Shown: positions 34,425-46,392, counted from the stretch's first letter. The stretch is 50,283 bases of DNA from Mesaphorura yosii (GCA_009869945.1 WIXG01000484.1:1-50283); one strand, 5' to 3'. Translations and numbers: made by a program. The notes: a model not told the origin generated them from the letters alone.

Positions 34425-36510
34425 ATGACTACCGATACTTTAGCCGGAAAAGTCCTCAGATTCATAGTTGTATACTTCGTAAATATAATATTCTTCCCTA
34501 TACTCAAAATTTACGAGAAATTCTTCTGGCCTCATGATGACTGGAAAGATACGAGGACGAAGTGGTCTCCTGGCGCTGCGACGGAAGCCAAAGCTCGCCA
34601 TGCGGAGAAAGTCAAGCGTGTTCAAGAGCAGGTAACAGTTTCGTGGAGTCATTAAAGCTTCTTTCTTCGACCGATTGATTTATTCATTGGTGGTGACAGG
34701 TCAAGGCCTGGAATGCGAATGGTCGGAAGGGTCACATGTGCACTAGAAGACCAGCTTGGAAATCCATCACTGTCCACGCAATCGACAAAAATCGGTTCAC
34801 GCAAATAGAAGTTGACTTGGACGACATTGTTGACATCGACACAGAGAAGAAGGTGCTCACAGTCGAAGCTGGAATGAGCATGGGTCGCCTGACGAGCATT
34901 TTGCTCCCGATGGGCTGGACTATTCCCGTGATTCCAGAGCTTGAGTTGCTAACGTTTGGTAAGAAATCCACAGCTTGCAGCATAATTTTTTTCATTTTGA
35001 ATGTCGATAAAGCTAATGATCAAAAGGGTGACTTTTCAGGTGGAGTCATTTGCGGCGCAGGTCTCGAAACAAGCTCACATAAATACGGACTTATCGCTGA
35101 TACTGTAATCTCCCACGAATTTGTGCTGGCGAGTGGTGAAGTGGTGAATTGCTCAGAGGTATGAAAATGCATAGTGAACGTCTCCATTCTGGTTTTAATT
35201 TGCATTGTCTTGCTTCATGTAGACGGAAAACCCAGACTTGCACCACTGCATTAACATGTCACACGGTACGCTCGGGTTTTTGACCGCGGTTCAGATTCCG
35301 TTGATTCCAGCCACAAAGTTAGTCTCCTTTCTAAGAATATCAATATTGGATATCTAATATTTAAATTAATTCTCATCACAGATACATCAAGGTTGATTAC
35401 TATGCAACCAACACAGTTCAAGGAATTGAGGACTTACTTCAGAAGGGCTTCCGTGAGTCTGAGTTCGTCGAAGGCTTCATGTACTCTCAAGATAACGCGG
35501 TGATAATGCTGGCAAACTTTGCACCTGTCGACCCGAAGCCAGAACAGGTACGCAGATGCATTGACTTTTTGCATAGCATTCGTTCGTCTTTGCATTGGAA
35601 AAGGGCTTTCTCAACAACTGTTCATTCTCATTTTTGGTTTTCTACATTGATTTCAGGTGAACTACATTAATAAATGGTACAAGCCATGGTTTTACAAGCA
35701 CGTCGAAGACACATACGCAAAGTTCTCTGCTACAAGCCCAAACGCTTGCGTCGGAACTGAATTCATCCCAATCCGAGACTTCTACCATCGACACTCTCGT
35801 GGCATCTTTTGGGAGATGAAAAACGGATTGCCTTACGGGAACAGCGTCTGGTTCCGATACTTGTTTGGCTGGGCATTTCCGGTCAACTACCAACTCGTCA
35901 AGAAATTTGGGATGGACCCCGTTCATGACATGTTCCTGGTGGAAAATCATGTCTTGCAGGATTTTGTCATTCCAATTGACCGTCTCGAGGCTACCCTGCA
36001 GTTTTCTCACGATCTTGTCGAAGTGTACCCGATTTGGCTGTGTCCCGTCGTCTATTTGAACAAACCTGGTCGTGGGAGGCCTACGACGTCTCCAGCCGAA
36101 ATGTACATTGATGTTGGAATCTACGGGAATACACCGAAGGTCGACACATACGATAATGTACGCACCACGAAGCAAATGGAGCAGTTTGTCCTCGCTAACA
36201 ATGGGTAAATTCTAATATTACTCTGTCTAGCGTTCCATTCTTCAGCAAATTTTTAATTTTCTTCTTCTTTTTCTACCTTTTGTACAGCTTCCAGGGAACC
36301 TATGCCGACATTTACATGACACGTGAGGAGTTTGATAAGATGTATGAGAACTCGACCGCATTTTACGACGCTGTCCGGAACAAGTACGGGGCTAAGGACG
36401 CTTTTCCCGATGTTTACGATAAGGTTTCGTATCAGGCACGCCGAGGAGAGCTGGATTCCAATAAGAATAAAGTGCAGGCACTCAACGGTCACGAGAAGAA
36501 ATTAGAATGA
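34425..36510 (+). CDS. DHCR24: Delta(24)-sterol reductase (DHCR24-like), FAD enzyme
   Basis: Endoplasmic-reticulum flavoenzyme that reduces the C24 double bond of sterols such as desmosterol. Exons 34425..34631, 34700..34958, 35040..35158, 35223..35317, 35382..35547, 35657..36204, 36288..36510; 538 aa, close to human (516). N-terminal hydrophobic anchor LRFIVVYFVNIIFFPILKIY at residues 12-31. The FAD-binding PCMH domain spans ~65-230: MCTRRPAWKS, VDIDTEKKVLTVEAGMSMGR, PVIPEL, then GVICGAGLETSSHKYGLIAD and SHGTLGFLTAVQIPLIPA. The C-terminal half has NKWYKPWFYKHVEDTY, IPIRDFYHRHSRGIFWEMKN, WFRYLFGWAFP and VYPIWLCPVVYLN, all family blocks. Every family landmark I could check is present, so activity is expected. 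In insects the enzyme serves dealkylation of dietary phytosterols to cholesterol. Confidence 0.95.
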
Positions 36511-36731
36511 ACACTGATATTACCATCTTTTTATATTAGTTTTTATTCAACTCAAATTTGAATTGTAAATTTTGCTTCATTTGGTTGAAGCAGGCGGAAA
36601 GACTCTTGGCTCTTGTTTCTCAAGCGGAGCAATGAACTAGATGCTGATAATTTGTGCTAGGAACTTTAGTTTTAGTTTTATTTTTAGTTCATCTTTAATG
36701 TAAGTTTTCGATTGCATTTCGCAAGCAAATG

Positions 36732-36737
36732 AATAAA
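36732..36737 (+). terminator. Poly(A) signal of DHCR24
   Basis: AATAAA about 220 bp downstream of the stop codon, same strand. The remaining 36511-36893 interval is 3' UTR-like. Confidence 0.55.
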
Positions 36738-36896
36738 TTGGTGGTTAAATGTATTTATTTTGGCTGTGTCCCGAGATTTGCACAATGCAGGCCATAATCT
36801 TTTTGATACAATGGTGTCAACGATTTAAAATGTCCTGCCTTCGCGAACCCGTAACATAATTGAAACAAAACCTGTGAACTCTGTACTCTGTACTTA

Positions 36897-37390
36897 AGAG
36901 GGAACGTTACTGTCGGATAGTCACGAACTTAAAATTATCTTCTATAAACCAATAGACTGGATCATATGAAGTATCGTAGTATGAATTTCCCCGTCGAATG
37001 CGCCCTGGTTGATGCCTGGCGGTTGTTTGAAAATGTCGGGTATGGGTGTCGTATTGATGAGGACTCAGAGCAAGTCTTATGCGTTGTGTCTACAAATCCT
37101 TTGCTTTTGAGACTTGAGCTATGGTAGTTCATTATCATAAGCAGTGAATAAAACTCCAGAACGTGGTTGTAATTATTATGGCTATAAAATTAATTGAAAT
37201 AAACGCTTGCTTTCAACTGTTTGGCTAACCCATAGTACACCCAAACCCGACATTTTCAAACAACCGCTAGGCAACAACCAGGGCCCATTCGGTCGGGGAA
37301 ATTCATACTACGATACTTCATATGATCCAGTCTATTGGTTTATAGAAGATAATTTTAAGTTCGTGACTATCCGACAGTAACGTTCCCTCT
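36897..37390. mobile_element. Foldback/MITE with ~153-bp terminal inverted repeats, TTA target duplication (PIF/Harbinger-like)
   Basis: 494-bp element bounded by TTA at 36894-36896 and TTA at 37391-37393. Termini are AGAGGGAACGTTACTGTCGG and its reverse complement. The left arm (36897-37049) and right arm (37237-37390) are perfectly complementary for about the outer 110 bp, with only a handful of mismatches and a 1-bp indel further in. The 187-bp centre is AT-rich and codes for nothing. A 3-bp TWA duplication is the hallmark of PIF/Harbinger insertion. It is non-autonomous and lies between the convergent 3' ends of DHCR24 and the next gene. Confidence 0.85.
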
Positions 37391-37762
37391 TTAGCTTCGG
37401 TTGAACACAAAAAATACGGTTTCAAATTTTCGTCGATTCCGTCACAAACTACAATGCATCACACCACAACGCGCTTGCATTTCTCACCGGTATGAGCCTT
37501 CCGGCTCCGAATTCGCCTAATTTTTACAAAATGCGGAACTATCTGGAACCGACTCATTTGAACCTAACCCGAGCTCGGTACACTGCTTCATAATTGCAAT
37601 AATTCCATTCTAGTTAAATAATTGCAGTAGATATTAAATTCAAACTAAGTTGTTATAAAGTTTGGCTCCCGGAATTAGCAGACAAAGAAAATTCCATTTA
37701 CTCTTTTTTGTAATCTGTGAACTCATGAATGTAAAAATGAAAGTTGACTTTCTCGTTCTAAA
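37391..37762. other. Intergenic region between foldback element and minus-strand gene
   Basis: 372 bp without recognisable coding sequence; probable 3' UTR of the minus-strand gene downstream. Confidence 0.5.
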
Positions 37763-39167
37763 TCAAGACTCACTCCAAGAAGTTCTTGCTAGGCTGAACA
37801 ACTTCTGAGTATATAATTTCGTGTCTTGGCCTGTGATTGGGCAGGACTTGTGCAAATGTTCGCAGACGCTGACACTGCCTCGAGGTCGAGATCCTGCCAG
37901 TGATGGTGATTGTCCAGGTCCTGATCCAGACTTTGGTGGGTGTGAAATGCTGTAGTTTTGAGTATACTTAAATGAGTACGGAATGGTGTTGGTTGCGGTT
38001 GTTGGAGTCGTTGACTCTTGTTCGTCATGCCAGGTCTCGTAATCGTAGTCGTAATCAGGACCGGGATCAGTCGCACTCGCACTGGAGATGGGACTGGAAT
38101 TAGGGCCACGTAAGGCTTCTCTGCAAGAAAGTGCCGTTAAAATTGCGATCGAGGTCGCAGCTCAAGCTTGGAGTAAGATTAGGCTGCTGCATGCTGCTTA
38201 AGCACTATTGACTCACAGTGTGGCTTTAAATAGGCGAAGCCGGCCTGATTTCTGATGGGCAGACGATTCCGTTGTTGTTGAGAGGCCATCAAGATCCCGA
38301 TAAGGATAGAAGTCTGCAGTATTTTCGACTAAATCCTCCAAATCCATCTCGAGCAGTAAGCAGAATATTTTCCCAACACAATCAAACGTATCCAATTTGT
38401 AAAGAGTCTGTAACGGAAGACAAAACGGTACCTGATACGACATTCGAAGCTTAGAGACAGATCAATCGGAAAAGTCCATTGCATGACCAGTTTCGACGAT
38501 ATTGCCTTCTCAGGCTGAGCGTGTGTGCGGTCATGCTTGGGCTCCATTCTTTTTTATTCTTATTTAGTCAGTTATCTAAGGAAAGTAAGAGACTTCCTGT
38601 TTAGTCTGAATCTGAGTTTGTGTGGGTTGGGTGTTCAAGTGCAGTAAAGGTAAAAAAAAACTTCGACTTTATTGACTGTCGCCGTGTTGCTAGTTGCTGG
38701 ATTTCCGTACTTTTTACGTGCAGAGGTTACTTTTGGGGTAAGATATCTAAAGCACTTAGGCACTTACGTGGAGCAACTCTCTCATCAGCTCCATCGAAGA
38801 CACACTTTTTAAATTTTCAACGTCCAGTGGAATTATATGCGTGTGTCGTCGTTTGCGTTTTCTCTTCCTGCCGGAGGGGTCACCGGTGAACAGGTTGTTG
38901 AGGTTGAGGGGCACGATGCCAGTCGTCTGTAGCACGCTGACCTGGGATAATTCAGCTGCGTTTCTTGTAAATTACGGACCAGTCTGCTCTTTGCACTTGA
39001 ATTCTTTTACCTGTATAATCGCCAGAAGGATGAACAACGCTTCAAAAGGTGTGAGAGGCAAGTAGGAAGATGAACTCGGACCAACTGTGATGGCCGTCGG
39101 AAACATTGCCGACCATATTTCCACGAGGGTTAAAGTTGCACTGCTCGAAAGGATTCCAACGCATTTA
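37763..39167 (-). CDS. Unrecognised cysteine-containing arthropod-type protein, 5' end unresolved
   Basis: Exons 39167..39011, 38941..38768, 38407..38217, 38120..37763 join in phase for 292 residues. The first visible exon begins in mid-codon, so at least one more 5' exon lies upstream and was not found. A hydrophobic segment (FEALFILLAIIQVSVLQ) is followed by a dibasic, furin-like run (RKRKRKRRHTH). Then comes a helical block MELMRELLHTLYKLDTFDCV continuing GKIFCLLL, an acidic DYDYDYETWHDEQE stretch, Ser/Pro-rich linker, and a late VCEHLHKSC. The C-x5-C plus C-x5-C spacing and hydrophobic helices recall small secreted or membrane-tethered arthropod families of the DM4/12 kind, but no family is claimed. 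An alternative last exon with its own stop exists at 38601-38696. Confidence 0.55.
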
Positions 39168-40613
39168 CTAAATCATAAATCAAAAGGGAATTTCCAAGCA
39201 TGCTGTGCCGTTTTTCATTTTTTATTGTTCTGTTAACTGTCCGTGGCCGGTTAGTTAGGAAGCCAGCTTTAGTGGGTCAGCTGGGCAGCATAAGTGCCAT
39301 AAGATTTACGGTAACAGTAAACAATTGCGAGCAAGCAAGCGAAAATAGAGTCAGTCCGTGCAATCAGCAGCTGTAATTTTCACATTACTTTGCTTGCGAA
39401 CGTGTGTTGCCTGCTGGCCACGCAAATAGTTGCTCAATTTGTTTACCATGCAAGTGACTGTGACTTGTGCTGGTTTGCATTCGTTAATTAACAATGTAAA
39501 TACGGCGTATTTACATAATTCTGACTCAGCATTTGATTCATTGTCGTTGCCTGCATTGAAAGCCTGACTGCAGATTTTGTAAGCAGTGTGATTAGCGAGT
39601 CGGGTTCTTTATTTTGTTGACGACTCGACTGTTCGCGGATGAAGCGTGTGAAATTGAAACTGGTTTTTGCGATCATCGTGATTCGTGAGAGAATTTTATG
39701 ATTCCGCTTTTTCTGGAGTAAATATCTCAATTCTATGAAGCAAAGAGATGGCCACCGTCACGGGTTCGTAGATTGAATTTTTATGTCTGAAATCGGACGC
39801 ATTGCGATTTTTTCAACTTCCAATGTAAAAAAGTGCAGTCTTGGTCATCGAACATCGGAACGAAAATCGTTAATCCTTTAGAACGTCCAAATCAAATATT
39901 TGAAGTCCACCCACGAAACTATTGACGTTTTGTCATTTGTCAGTCATTTAGGAAATACTCGCATTGTTCACGCTTTATTAGTGGACAGCAGTATAACGAA
40001 TTCCCACCACAGCATTGCATAGTCAGACGCAATTCGTAACAGAGCAATACAACAAAGGATGGTAATTTGTATTGATACTAGTCATTATGCTAATTAATGC
40101 TCATGGAGAGAGTTTTTGCTCTTCTCTCTTCGCGTATTCGCACACGCTGCTGAGTGCATTGCATTGAAACGAGTTTCAATTGCAAGTCTGTCGTAAATTC
40201 TCATGGTGAACCATCTCATAAATTGCACGGTCGATCTCGCATGTAAACCTTTTGCTGCCGTGGGAACCTCCCTACCACCTCAGACTTCAAGTCGGTCGGT
40301 GCTGCCTGCCAAAGCCGTGCCACGGTGTTTGGAATTGCTTTAAAACAAAACAGGATACAAAAACCAGAGTTAATTCGCATCGCATGTGTGAATTCGACAC
40401 AACTACACGAAATTTTTGCGCTGCCAATGTGATTTTTTAGAGAATGATCTCATAATTTGGGAACTGCTATAGTGCAGTGCAGTGCAGTGGTACAGGAAGA
40501 TCTGTTCGTTTCTTTTCTGGTTCAGTAATTCAAGCAAGGACAACAATTCACCTGATTGTCGATTTTGATTGTGATATTTTTCATATACGTTTCAAGTCTT
40601 TCAAGCCTTCGCC
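39168..40613. other. Intergenic region, probably with missing 5' exon
   Basis: 1.4 kb between the minus-strand unknown gene and the plus-strand CRAL-TRIO gene. It should contain the unknown gene's first exon and both promoters. The minus frame at 39488-39730 lacks a start and splice context in the right phase. GCATTGCATT-like words and a short GTGCA run at 40471-40488 occur. No RNA gene seen. Confidence 0.45.
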
Positions 40614-41814
40614 ATGCGTCTGGAGATTGCTGTACTCATTTCACTGACTCTACACGGAGCCCTCATTGCCCACGTCCACGCTATCCACGAATACGTGGAG
40701 GACGATGGGCAACAGTTCACCAACGATGAAAAGATTGCATTGGAGAAGGTAAACCAAGTTGTGTAGTCAGTTTGCACAAGAATAGTTTGCCTGTGCTGTA
40801 GGCTTTTTTAATTTTTATATTCGTTTGAATTTAGTTCCGTGAGCTAATGGGCCAAAGACTGTATCAGGATTATATGAAGAAGGATGAGTTCTTGATTCAT
40901 TGGTTACGATGTACGTAAGCCAATTAGCGTTCAAATACTTGTAGTTAAGTTAACGGAAATTGACCCACGACATTTGACAGCTGACTGTCTCTTTTCACAG
41001 CTACAAAGTTGAACCTTCGCGAAGCTGAGCAGAAACTTGACAAGGTAAGCTACAGCCTGCAGCCATAAATTAATCAGAGTCATTTAAAGTGCCAAGTACC
41101 CTCATGGTCAATGTTCAATGCTTATCTCTTCACGTAGGCATTGAAATGGCGTCTCGAAAACAAGATGGATTCAGTCCTCGACGAAGACTTCTCCCAATTC
41201 GAGCGCACGTACCCGTTCATCATTGACGGGCATGACAAGGACGGCCGACCTATCATCATCTTCGAGTTTGGGCGTTATGACCTGCGTCGAATTGGCATCA
41301 GCGGCAACTACAACGCATTCCTCCGCTACTTGGACCGGTACATGGAACTGGCTGTGAGCAAAATCCGCGAAGCAAATGCAGCCGCTCCAGAGAAGCACAT
41401 TAACCAGGCGGTCATGATCATCGATCTGAATGGATTCAATCTTCGCCAGCACATGTGCATCCAGTGCCTTCCCATTTATACTCATTTCATCTCGACGTAC
41501 GAGAATTACTACCCACTGGCAGCCTACAGACTTTACGTGATTAATAGTAAGTCGAAGGACACCACAACCTTCTGCACTCGCTAATGCATTGACATGCCCA
41601 AAGTTCACTTTCACAATCCATTCTTTCTCTTTCAGCTCCAGACATTTTCCAGAATATCATCCAGCTTATTCGCCCCTTTATGTCCGAAGAATCTCGCCAA
41701 GATCTTATAACATACGGCTACAATCGTGATCAATGGAGACGCGTCCTGCTGGAAAATATCCCTGAGGATCAACTCCCACAAAGGTTTGGTGGAACTAAAG
41801 AACGAGCTGCGTGA
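40614..41814 (+). CDS. Secreted CRAL-TRIO (SEC14-like) protein 1
   Basis: 280 aa. Exons 40614..40748, 40835..40910, 41001..41044, 41138..41546, 41636..41814. Signal peptide MRLEIAVLISLTLHGALIAH, cleavage probably near VHA. The CRAL-TRIO N-terminal helical module has FLIHWLRSTKLNLREAEQ. The lipid-binding domain has HDKDGRPIIIFEFGRYDLRR, INQAVMIIDLNGFNLRQH, then MCIQC and the C-terminal RPFMSEES and QRFGGT. SEC14-type proteins bind phospholipids, retinoids or tocopherols and are normally cytosolic, so secretion is unexpected. The only two cysteines in the mature protein form CIQC. It is the only plus-strand member, head-to-head with the other four via a tail-to-tail gap of 123 bp at 41814-41938. 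It has an intron inside WLR|S that the others lack. Confidence 0.92.
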
Positions 41815-41937
41815 AGGACGTGAAGCAGAAATTGAACAATGTCAAGCGCGTGTCGAGAGTGAGATTTAATGACAAGATTGAGTAAATATACATGTACAAA
41901 CAACACAAATAGTGGATATTATTATTGCCTACTGTAA

Positions 41938-43112
41938 TCATAAAGGATCGGTTCGATTGATTCTCCGGGTTCCGCCAAACGCTCCGAAAAGTTCGTTCTT
42001 TGGAATTTGCTTCTGCAGTACGGGGCTCCAGCTGGAGCGGTCAAATCCGTGGAATTCCATTGCTTTGCGAAGTTGTTGAGAGAAAAGTGGACGTGTGACC
42101 GTCAAGACTTCCTCGAAAAGCGGAGACACTGTGAAGAACATTAATGAGCATAGGCAATTCGTCCCAAGAAATTCAGCACAGGATTCTTGACTTACTGTTT
42201 ACGAAGTACATTTTGTGCGTCAAAGCCGGGTAGTAGTCTTCGTACAAGCTTGTGTAGTACGTGTACAGGCCGAGGCAACCCAGGCAAAGGTGTTGCTTTC
42301 GATTAAAGCCGGCCAGATCGAAGATTGTGACAACGTCCGTCATGTTGGACTGCGGAAGGGCTCTGAGTCGCTGTTCAACCAGTTCGAAATACCGATGGAA
42401 GTACCTCCTCATCTCAGCTGACTCACCAGCCAGCACTCCTTTTCGAATATCGAAAAGGCCCCAGAAGTACGTTGCGACTGAATAGAACATCGAACGATAA
42501 AGTGAGCATTGTTTCAAGCTTCACCACTGTTATGTGACCTTAATCTTAATTACGAATTACGAACCTGGTCTTCCATCTTTATCGACTCCTTGCAAGTAGA
42601 ATGGATACTCCTTCCGAAACTTTTCAAAGTTTTCATTTCCGATGTCATCGATTTTGTTTGAAAGCCTCCATTTAATATTCTAATTCATTTAAACCAATTT
42701 ATTGAAACTCCTTCACTGCGGTCACTACCTGAAGCTAAATGAAACGATGATCTGAGAGTTTAACTGCCTTTCTTACCCGTGCCAGCATTTCTTTGGCGTC
42801 GTCCAGGTTGAGGTTCCTTGCTCGCAGCCAGCGTATCAAATACTCGTCATTCTGCATGTAATCTTGGTACAGAAGGCTCTTCACCATTGGCCGAAACTAA
42901 AACATCCATAATCAAAAATTAATCGGTGATCCGTGAATAGCTTAGATTAGATTTCAAGGTTTAGTCGTTTGATGCTTTCACTTTACCTTAGCCAGTGCAT
43001 TCTTCTCCTTCGGAGTAAACGTTTGGCCTGGCAGAGCGACGGTGATTCCAAGAAACAGAATCACCGCCAGCGTCAGCGTGTGCGTCAACAGGTGCAGTTC
43101 CTTGCTCGCCAT
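41938..43112 (-). CDS. Secreted CRAL-TRIO (SEC14-like) protein 2
   Basis: 277 aa. Exons 43112..42987, 42896..42777, 42679..42565, 42477..42196, 42128..41938. Signal peptide around residues 9-27 (LTHTLTLAVILFLGITVALP). N-terminal helices include YLIRWLRARNLNLDDAKEML, the most canonical of the five. The lipid domain: GVDKDGRP, then VATYFWGLFDIRKGVLAGES, VVTIFDLAGFNRKQH, LCLGC, and RPLFSQQL. The CxxC here is CLGC. The intron after DKDGRP (phase 1) is shared with member 4 only. The C-terminus departs from the others (TRRINRTDPL in place of KxVKSGxGI). This is the most diverged of the minus-strand members. Ligand unknown. Confidence 0.92.
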
Positions 43113-43653
43113 TTTTCTAGACCAAGCCAAGCCAGACACGCTTTTAATCTTCGAGAGACGCTATAAGCCGAGTTGCAGACCTACGACACGTCGCACTCGA
43201 AGATTTGAGGTCACTGATCACAGATTTTCTCACAGCAGGCTTTATTTACTCAAATTGTCACCTGTCATGTCATCGTTGTGCTTTGTCTGTTGCTTACACA
43301 CGACATGAAAAGCTGCGTAACAACTTTTACAATACTGCGTAAACAAGTAGGCCTTAACCTCAGCCAAGTTGACTTATTCAGTGCCATTGGCATTTGTCAG
43401 GCTATTAAGAAGGACATGGTTAAACTCAGATGAAATTACGTATGAATCAGGGCAAGTACAAGTGCAACACTGACAGAAACAGCAATCAACATTGTCTCCT
43501 TTCAGCATAGTTTTATTCTCATTCCAAGAATTGAAGGAGCAAGAAGGATAAACAATCAGCGTATGAGCAAAAGAGAAAGTAAATGCGTTTAATTTAACTT
43601 CCCACAAGGCTTGTTGCGAAAGCTTGTTGGGTCTCTGTTCGTCTTGAACCCCA
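43113..43653. other. Intergenic region between CRAL-TRIO 2 and 3
   Basis: 541 bp; promoter side of member 2 and 3' UTR side of member 3 (minus strand). No additional feature. The minus frame 43374-43910 runs over the last exon of member 3 in the wrong frame. Confidence 0.5.
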
Positions 43654-44785
43654 TTAAATCCCGTCTCCCGACTTGACCCTCTTCGTTCCTCCAAACTGAG
43701 TGAGAAGTTGGTCCCTTGGAATGTGCTCCAGGAGCACTTTGCTCCATTCGTCCTTATTCGACCCAAATATGAGCAGCGTATCTTTTGTGTGTTGCGAGAA
43801 GAACGGGCGAACAACTTGGAGAACTTGCTCGAAGATCGTTGGAACTGCAAATTGAGTTCGTTATTGTTAAGACTTTTTGTGGCAATTAAATTGCATATTG
43901 CACTTGGCACGTACCGTTAATCATGAACGTCTTGTACGTCAGCTGTGGGTAATGAGCTTCAGCGAATTGGACGACGAATGAGTAGATACTCAAACCTGCA
44001 ACGTCAATTCAATTCTTAGCAATACAAAAACTGCTCAAGAATCAGCATCTCACATCTGACACGTACATTGAATGCAAAGATGCTGCCGTGGATTAAATCC
44101 GTGCAGGTCGTGGAGCTCGATTGCTTGCGAGACGTTTGCTTTGCCGACATCTCGAATCCGAGCGTGCGCATCCTCAAAGATGCGAATCATGTACCGCTTA
44201 AAATCTGCCACTTGGCCGGAGAGAGCGAGTTTGCGCAGATTGAATAAGCCATACAAGAAGATCATAATTGGTCGCCCGTCGTTGTCGAATCCCTCAACAA
44301 ATATCGGGTATTCCTTCCGGAACTTGCTGAAATCTTCATTGCGAATGGTGGCGATGTTGTTCTCCTTCCTCCAGTCAATTGTCTGCAAAAATCCGAATTG
44401 ATTTTCCACGGTAATTTCACTGACCTATTTCGACGGACGACTTACTTAGACTTACCCTCTCCAATTTAGCCCTCGCTTCATTGAAATCAAAATTTGCATC
44501 TCTGAGCCAGCGAATCAAGTACTGGTCCGTGTTCATGTAGTCTTCCAGAAGGATTCCTTGCACCATTCGTCGAAACTAAAAAAATTGCAGCCTCGTGTTC
44601 GTTATTATGTTCAGAAGCCGTTAATTTGTTAGATCAACAGATCACCGTACCTTTGTCAATGCATTCTGCTCGGTCTTTGTGTATTCTCCATTTGCACTTG
44701 GGCTTGCGGCGTCCACGTGAAATACCTGCCACGCGACCAATGTTAAAAACAGGGCGAATGCTTCTGCGTATTGACGAGGCGCCAT
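43654..44785 (-). CDS. Secreted CRAL-TRIO (SEC14-like) protein 3
   Basis: 280 aa. Exons 44785..44651, 44575..44456, 44382..44067, 43995..43915, 43844..43654. Signal peptide within residues 1-27 (AEAFALFLTLVAWQVFHVDA). Then EYTKTEQNALTKFRRMVQGI, YLIRWLRDANFDFNEARAKL, and the lipid domain GFDNDGRPIMIFLYGLFNLR, SQAIELHDLHGFNPRQH, LCIQC. The second Cys codon of the CxxC is split by an intron (T|GT), a position shared with members 4 and 5. Ends FGGTKRVKSGDGI. Exon lengths 3 and 4 (316 and 81 bp) are identical to member 5, so these two are the closest pair. Confidence 0.93.
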
Positions 44786-45205
44786 GATTGCAGCTTCCGT
44801 GTTTCGGTACACTTTGTATTAGTTTATGTGTGCGTCAAATTCAATCTTTTCGAGTAGACTGCTGGATTTGCGCTTGCACAGCCAAACTCTTGCCGTTCAG
44901 CACGTGCAAAATTCAATCAGCCATGCAGAGTTAAATTGGCAATGGAGAATGGATGATCGCTTAATTAGTTGCAACATAATTACGCATTCATGAAACCGGT
45001 TCTCCTGTCCTCAAGAATTGCTGCAACGCAACGAATTACGTGTTGGTTGACAAACAGCCATGAAAACTAGAATGGCGCAAAATACGGAATACGGAACTTT
45101 GCACTCTGGAATCTGTAACCAGAAACTGGATCTTGTGAAACGTGAAATTCGAATTTATTCCCTAAATCACAACACTTGAGAAAGAGAAATAGTTTAACTC
45201 CCATC
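44786..45205. other. Intergenic region between CRAL-TRIO 3 and 4
   Basis: 420 bp; nothing beyond expected promoter and 3' UTR sequence. Confidence 0.5.
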
Positions 45206-46392
45206 TTAAATTCCTGCTCCTGATTTGACCTTCTTGGATCCTCCAAATTGAATCAGGAGCTCTTCCTTTGGAATTTGATCTATCAACATGTGGCTCCATT
45301 CGTCCTTGTTCAGCCCGAGCACGTAAAATGTATCCCGCGTGTACTCGGACATTAAAGGCCGTATGATTTGGAGAACTTGTTCAAAAATGGCCGGAGTATT
45401 CACGAGATACGTCTTGTGGCCCATGTGAGGGTAGTGATTTTCGTACATGTTGACAAAGTACGGGTAGAGCGTCAGACCTGCAATTTATTAGCATCAATTA
45501 ATAATGCATGACTTAAAGGTGAAGCCTCGTGCTCGTAAGATTTAATTTCGTTCGTACACTGAAGGCAAAGATGCTGCCGCGCGTTGAATCCATGCAGGTC
45601 AAAAATTGAAATCGCCTGCGTCACATTCTTCTGGGATTCTTCACGGAGTCTCCTGCGAATTTCCTCAAGAACGCGGGCGAGATACCGTTGAAAGTCCGGC
45701 ATTTCGCCGGCGAGAGCGATCTTTCGAAAATCGTAGAATCCGAAGAGATACGTAATCACTGAAATAATAAAATGAGTTTATTAAAATACATGGCGCGGCT
45801 GGCCAGCTGGCGGCCGCTAACTACGGATTCTCCGCTGAGAGATTACCTGGACGTCCTTCCTTATCAATTCCTTCCCCAATGACGGGATATTGCTTCTGGT
45901 ACCGCGAAAAGTCCTCCTGGAGAATTGTGTTCATTTTGTTTTCCTTTCTCCATTCCATTGACTAAATTGAAGGAAAAAGTAAAAATGCAAAATCAAATAA
46001 AAGGTTATTATGTGCTGTTTTGCATTATGTTCTTACCGACGCCAGCATTCGCTTGGCTTCCTGTACGTTGAGTTTCTTCACTCGCAGCCACGGGATTAAG
46101 TACTGATCTGTATGCATGTAGTCTTCGAGGAGAATGTCGCCGACTAGCGGACGAAACTGTGTAGACAAAGTCAATGGCAATGCCAATTATTGTAGCAAAT
46201 CATAAATATGAATGCGAATTCGAATCGGAACCCGAAACAACTTACCTTTGCCAGTGCCAGTTGCTCTTCTTTTGTGTACGGGGCATCGCCTGCCCCCACC
46301 TCGACGGTTCCACTGGTGGCACCGAAAATACAAATCAATGACGAAATCGTCAGCACAAAGCTGAGAAAACTTGATACACTTCTGAACTTCAT
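45206..46392 (-). CDS. Secreted CRAL-TRIO (SEC14-like) protein 4
   Basis: 284 aa, the longest member. Exons 46392..46246, 46156..46037, 45961..45847, 45758..45558, 45477..45206. Signal peptide MKFRSVSSFLSFVLTISSLI continuing CIFGATSG. N-terminal helices with YLIPWLRVKKLNVQEAKRML. The lipid domain: EGIDKEGRPVITYLFGFYDF, AISIFDLHGFNARQH, LCLQC. It has both the intron after the GRP motif (shared with member 2) and the one in the second CxxC Cys codon (shared with 3 and 5), but lacks the last intron that interrupts VN|xP in the others; the final exon is a 272-bp fusion. Ends FGGSKKVKSGAGI. Confidence 0.93.

Noticed and set aside
38601..38696. Short terminal exon as the true 3' end of the unknown gene
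   Set aside because: It is in phase and has a good acceptor, but the acceptor at 38407 has a stronger pyrimidine tract and yields a continuous helix with cysteines; kept only as a possible isoform.
39488..39730. Minus-strand 80-codon frame as the missing first exon of the unknown gene
   Set aside because: No donor in the required phase and no ATG at its start.
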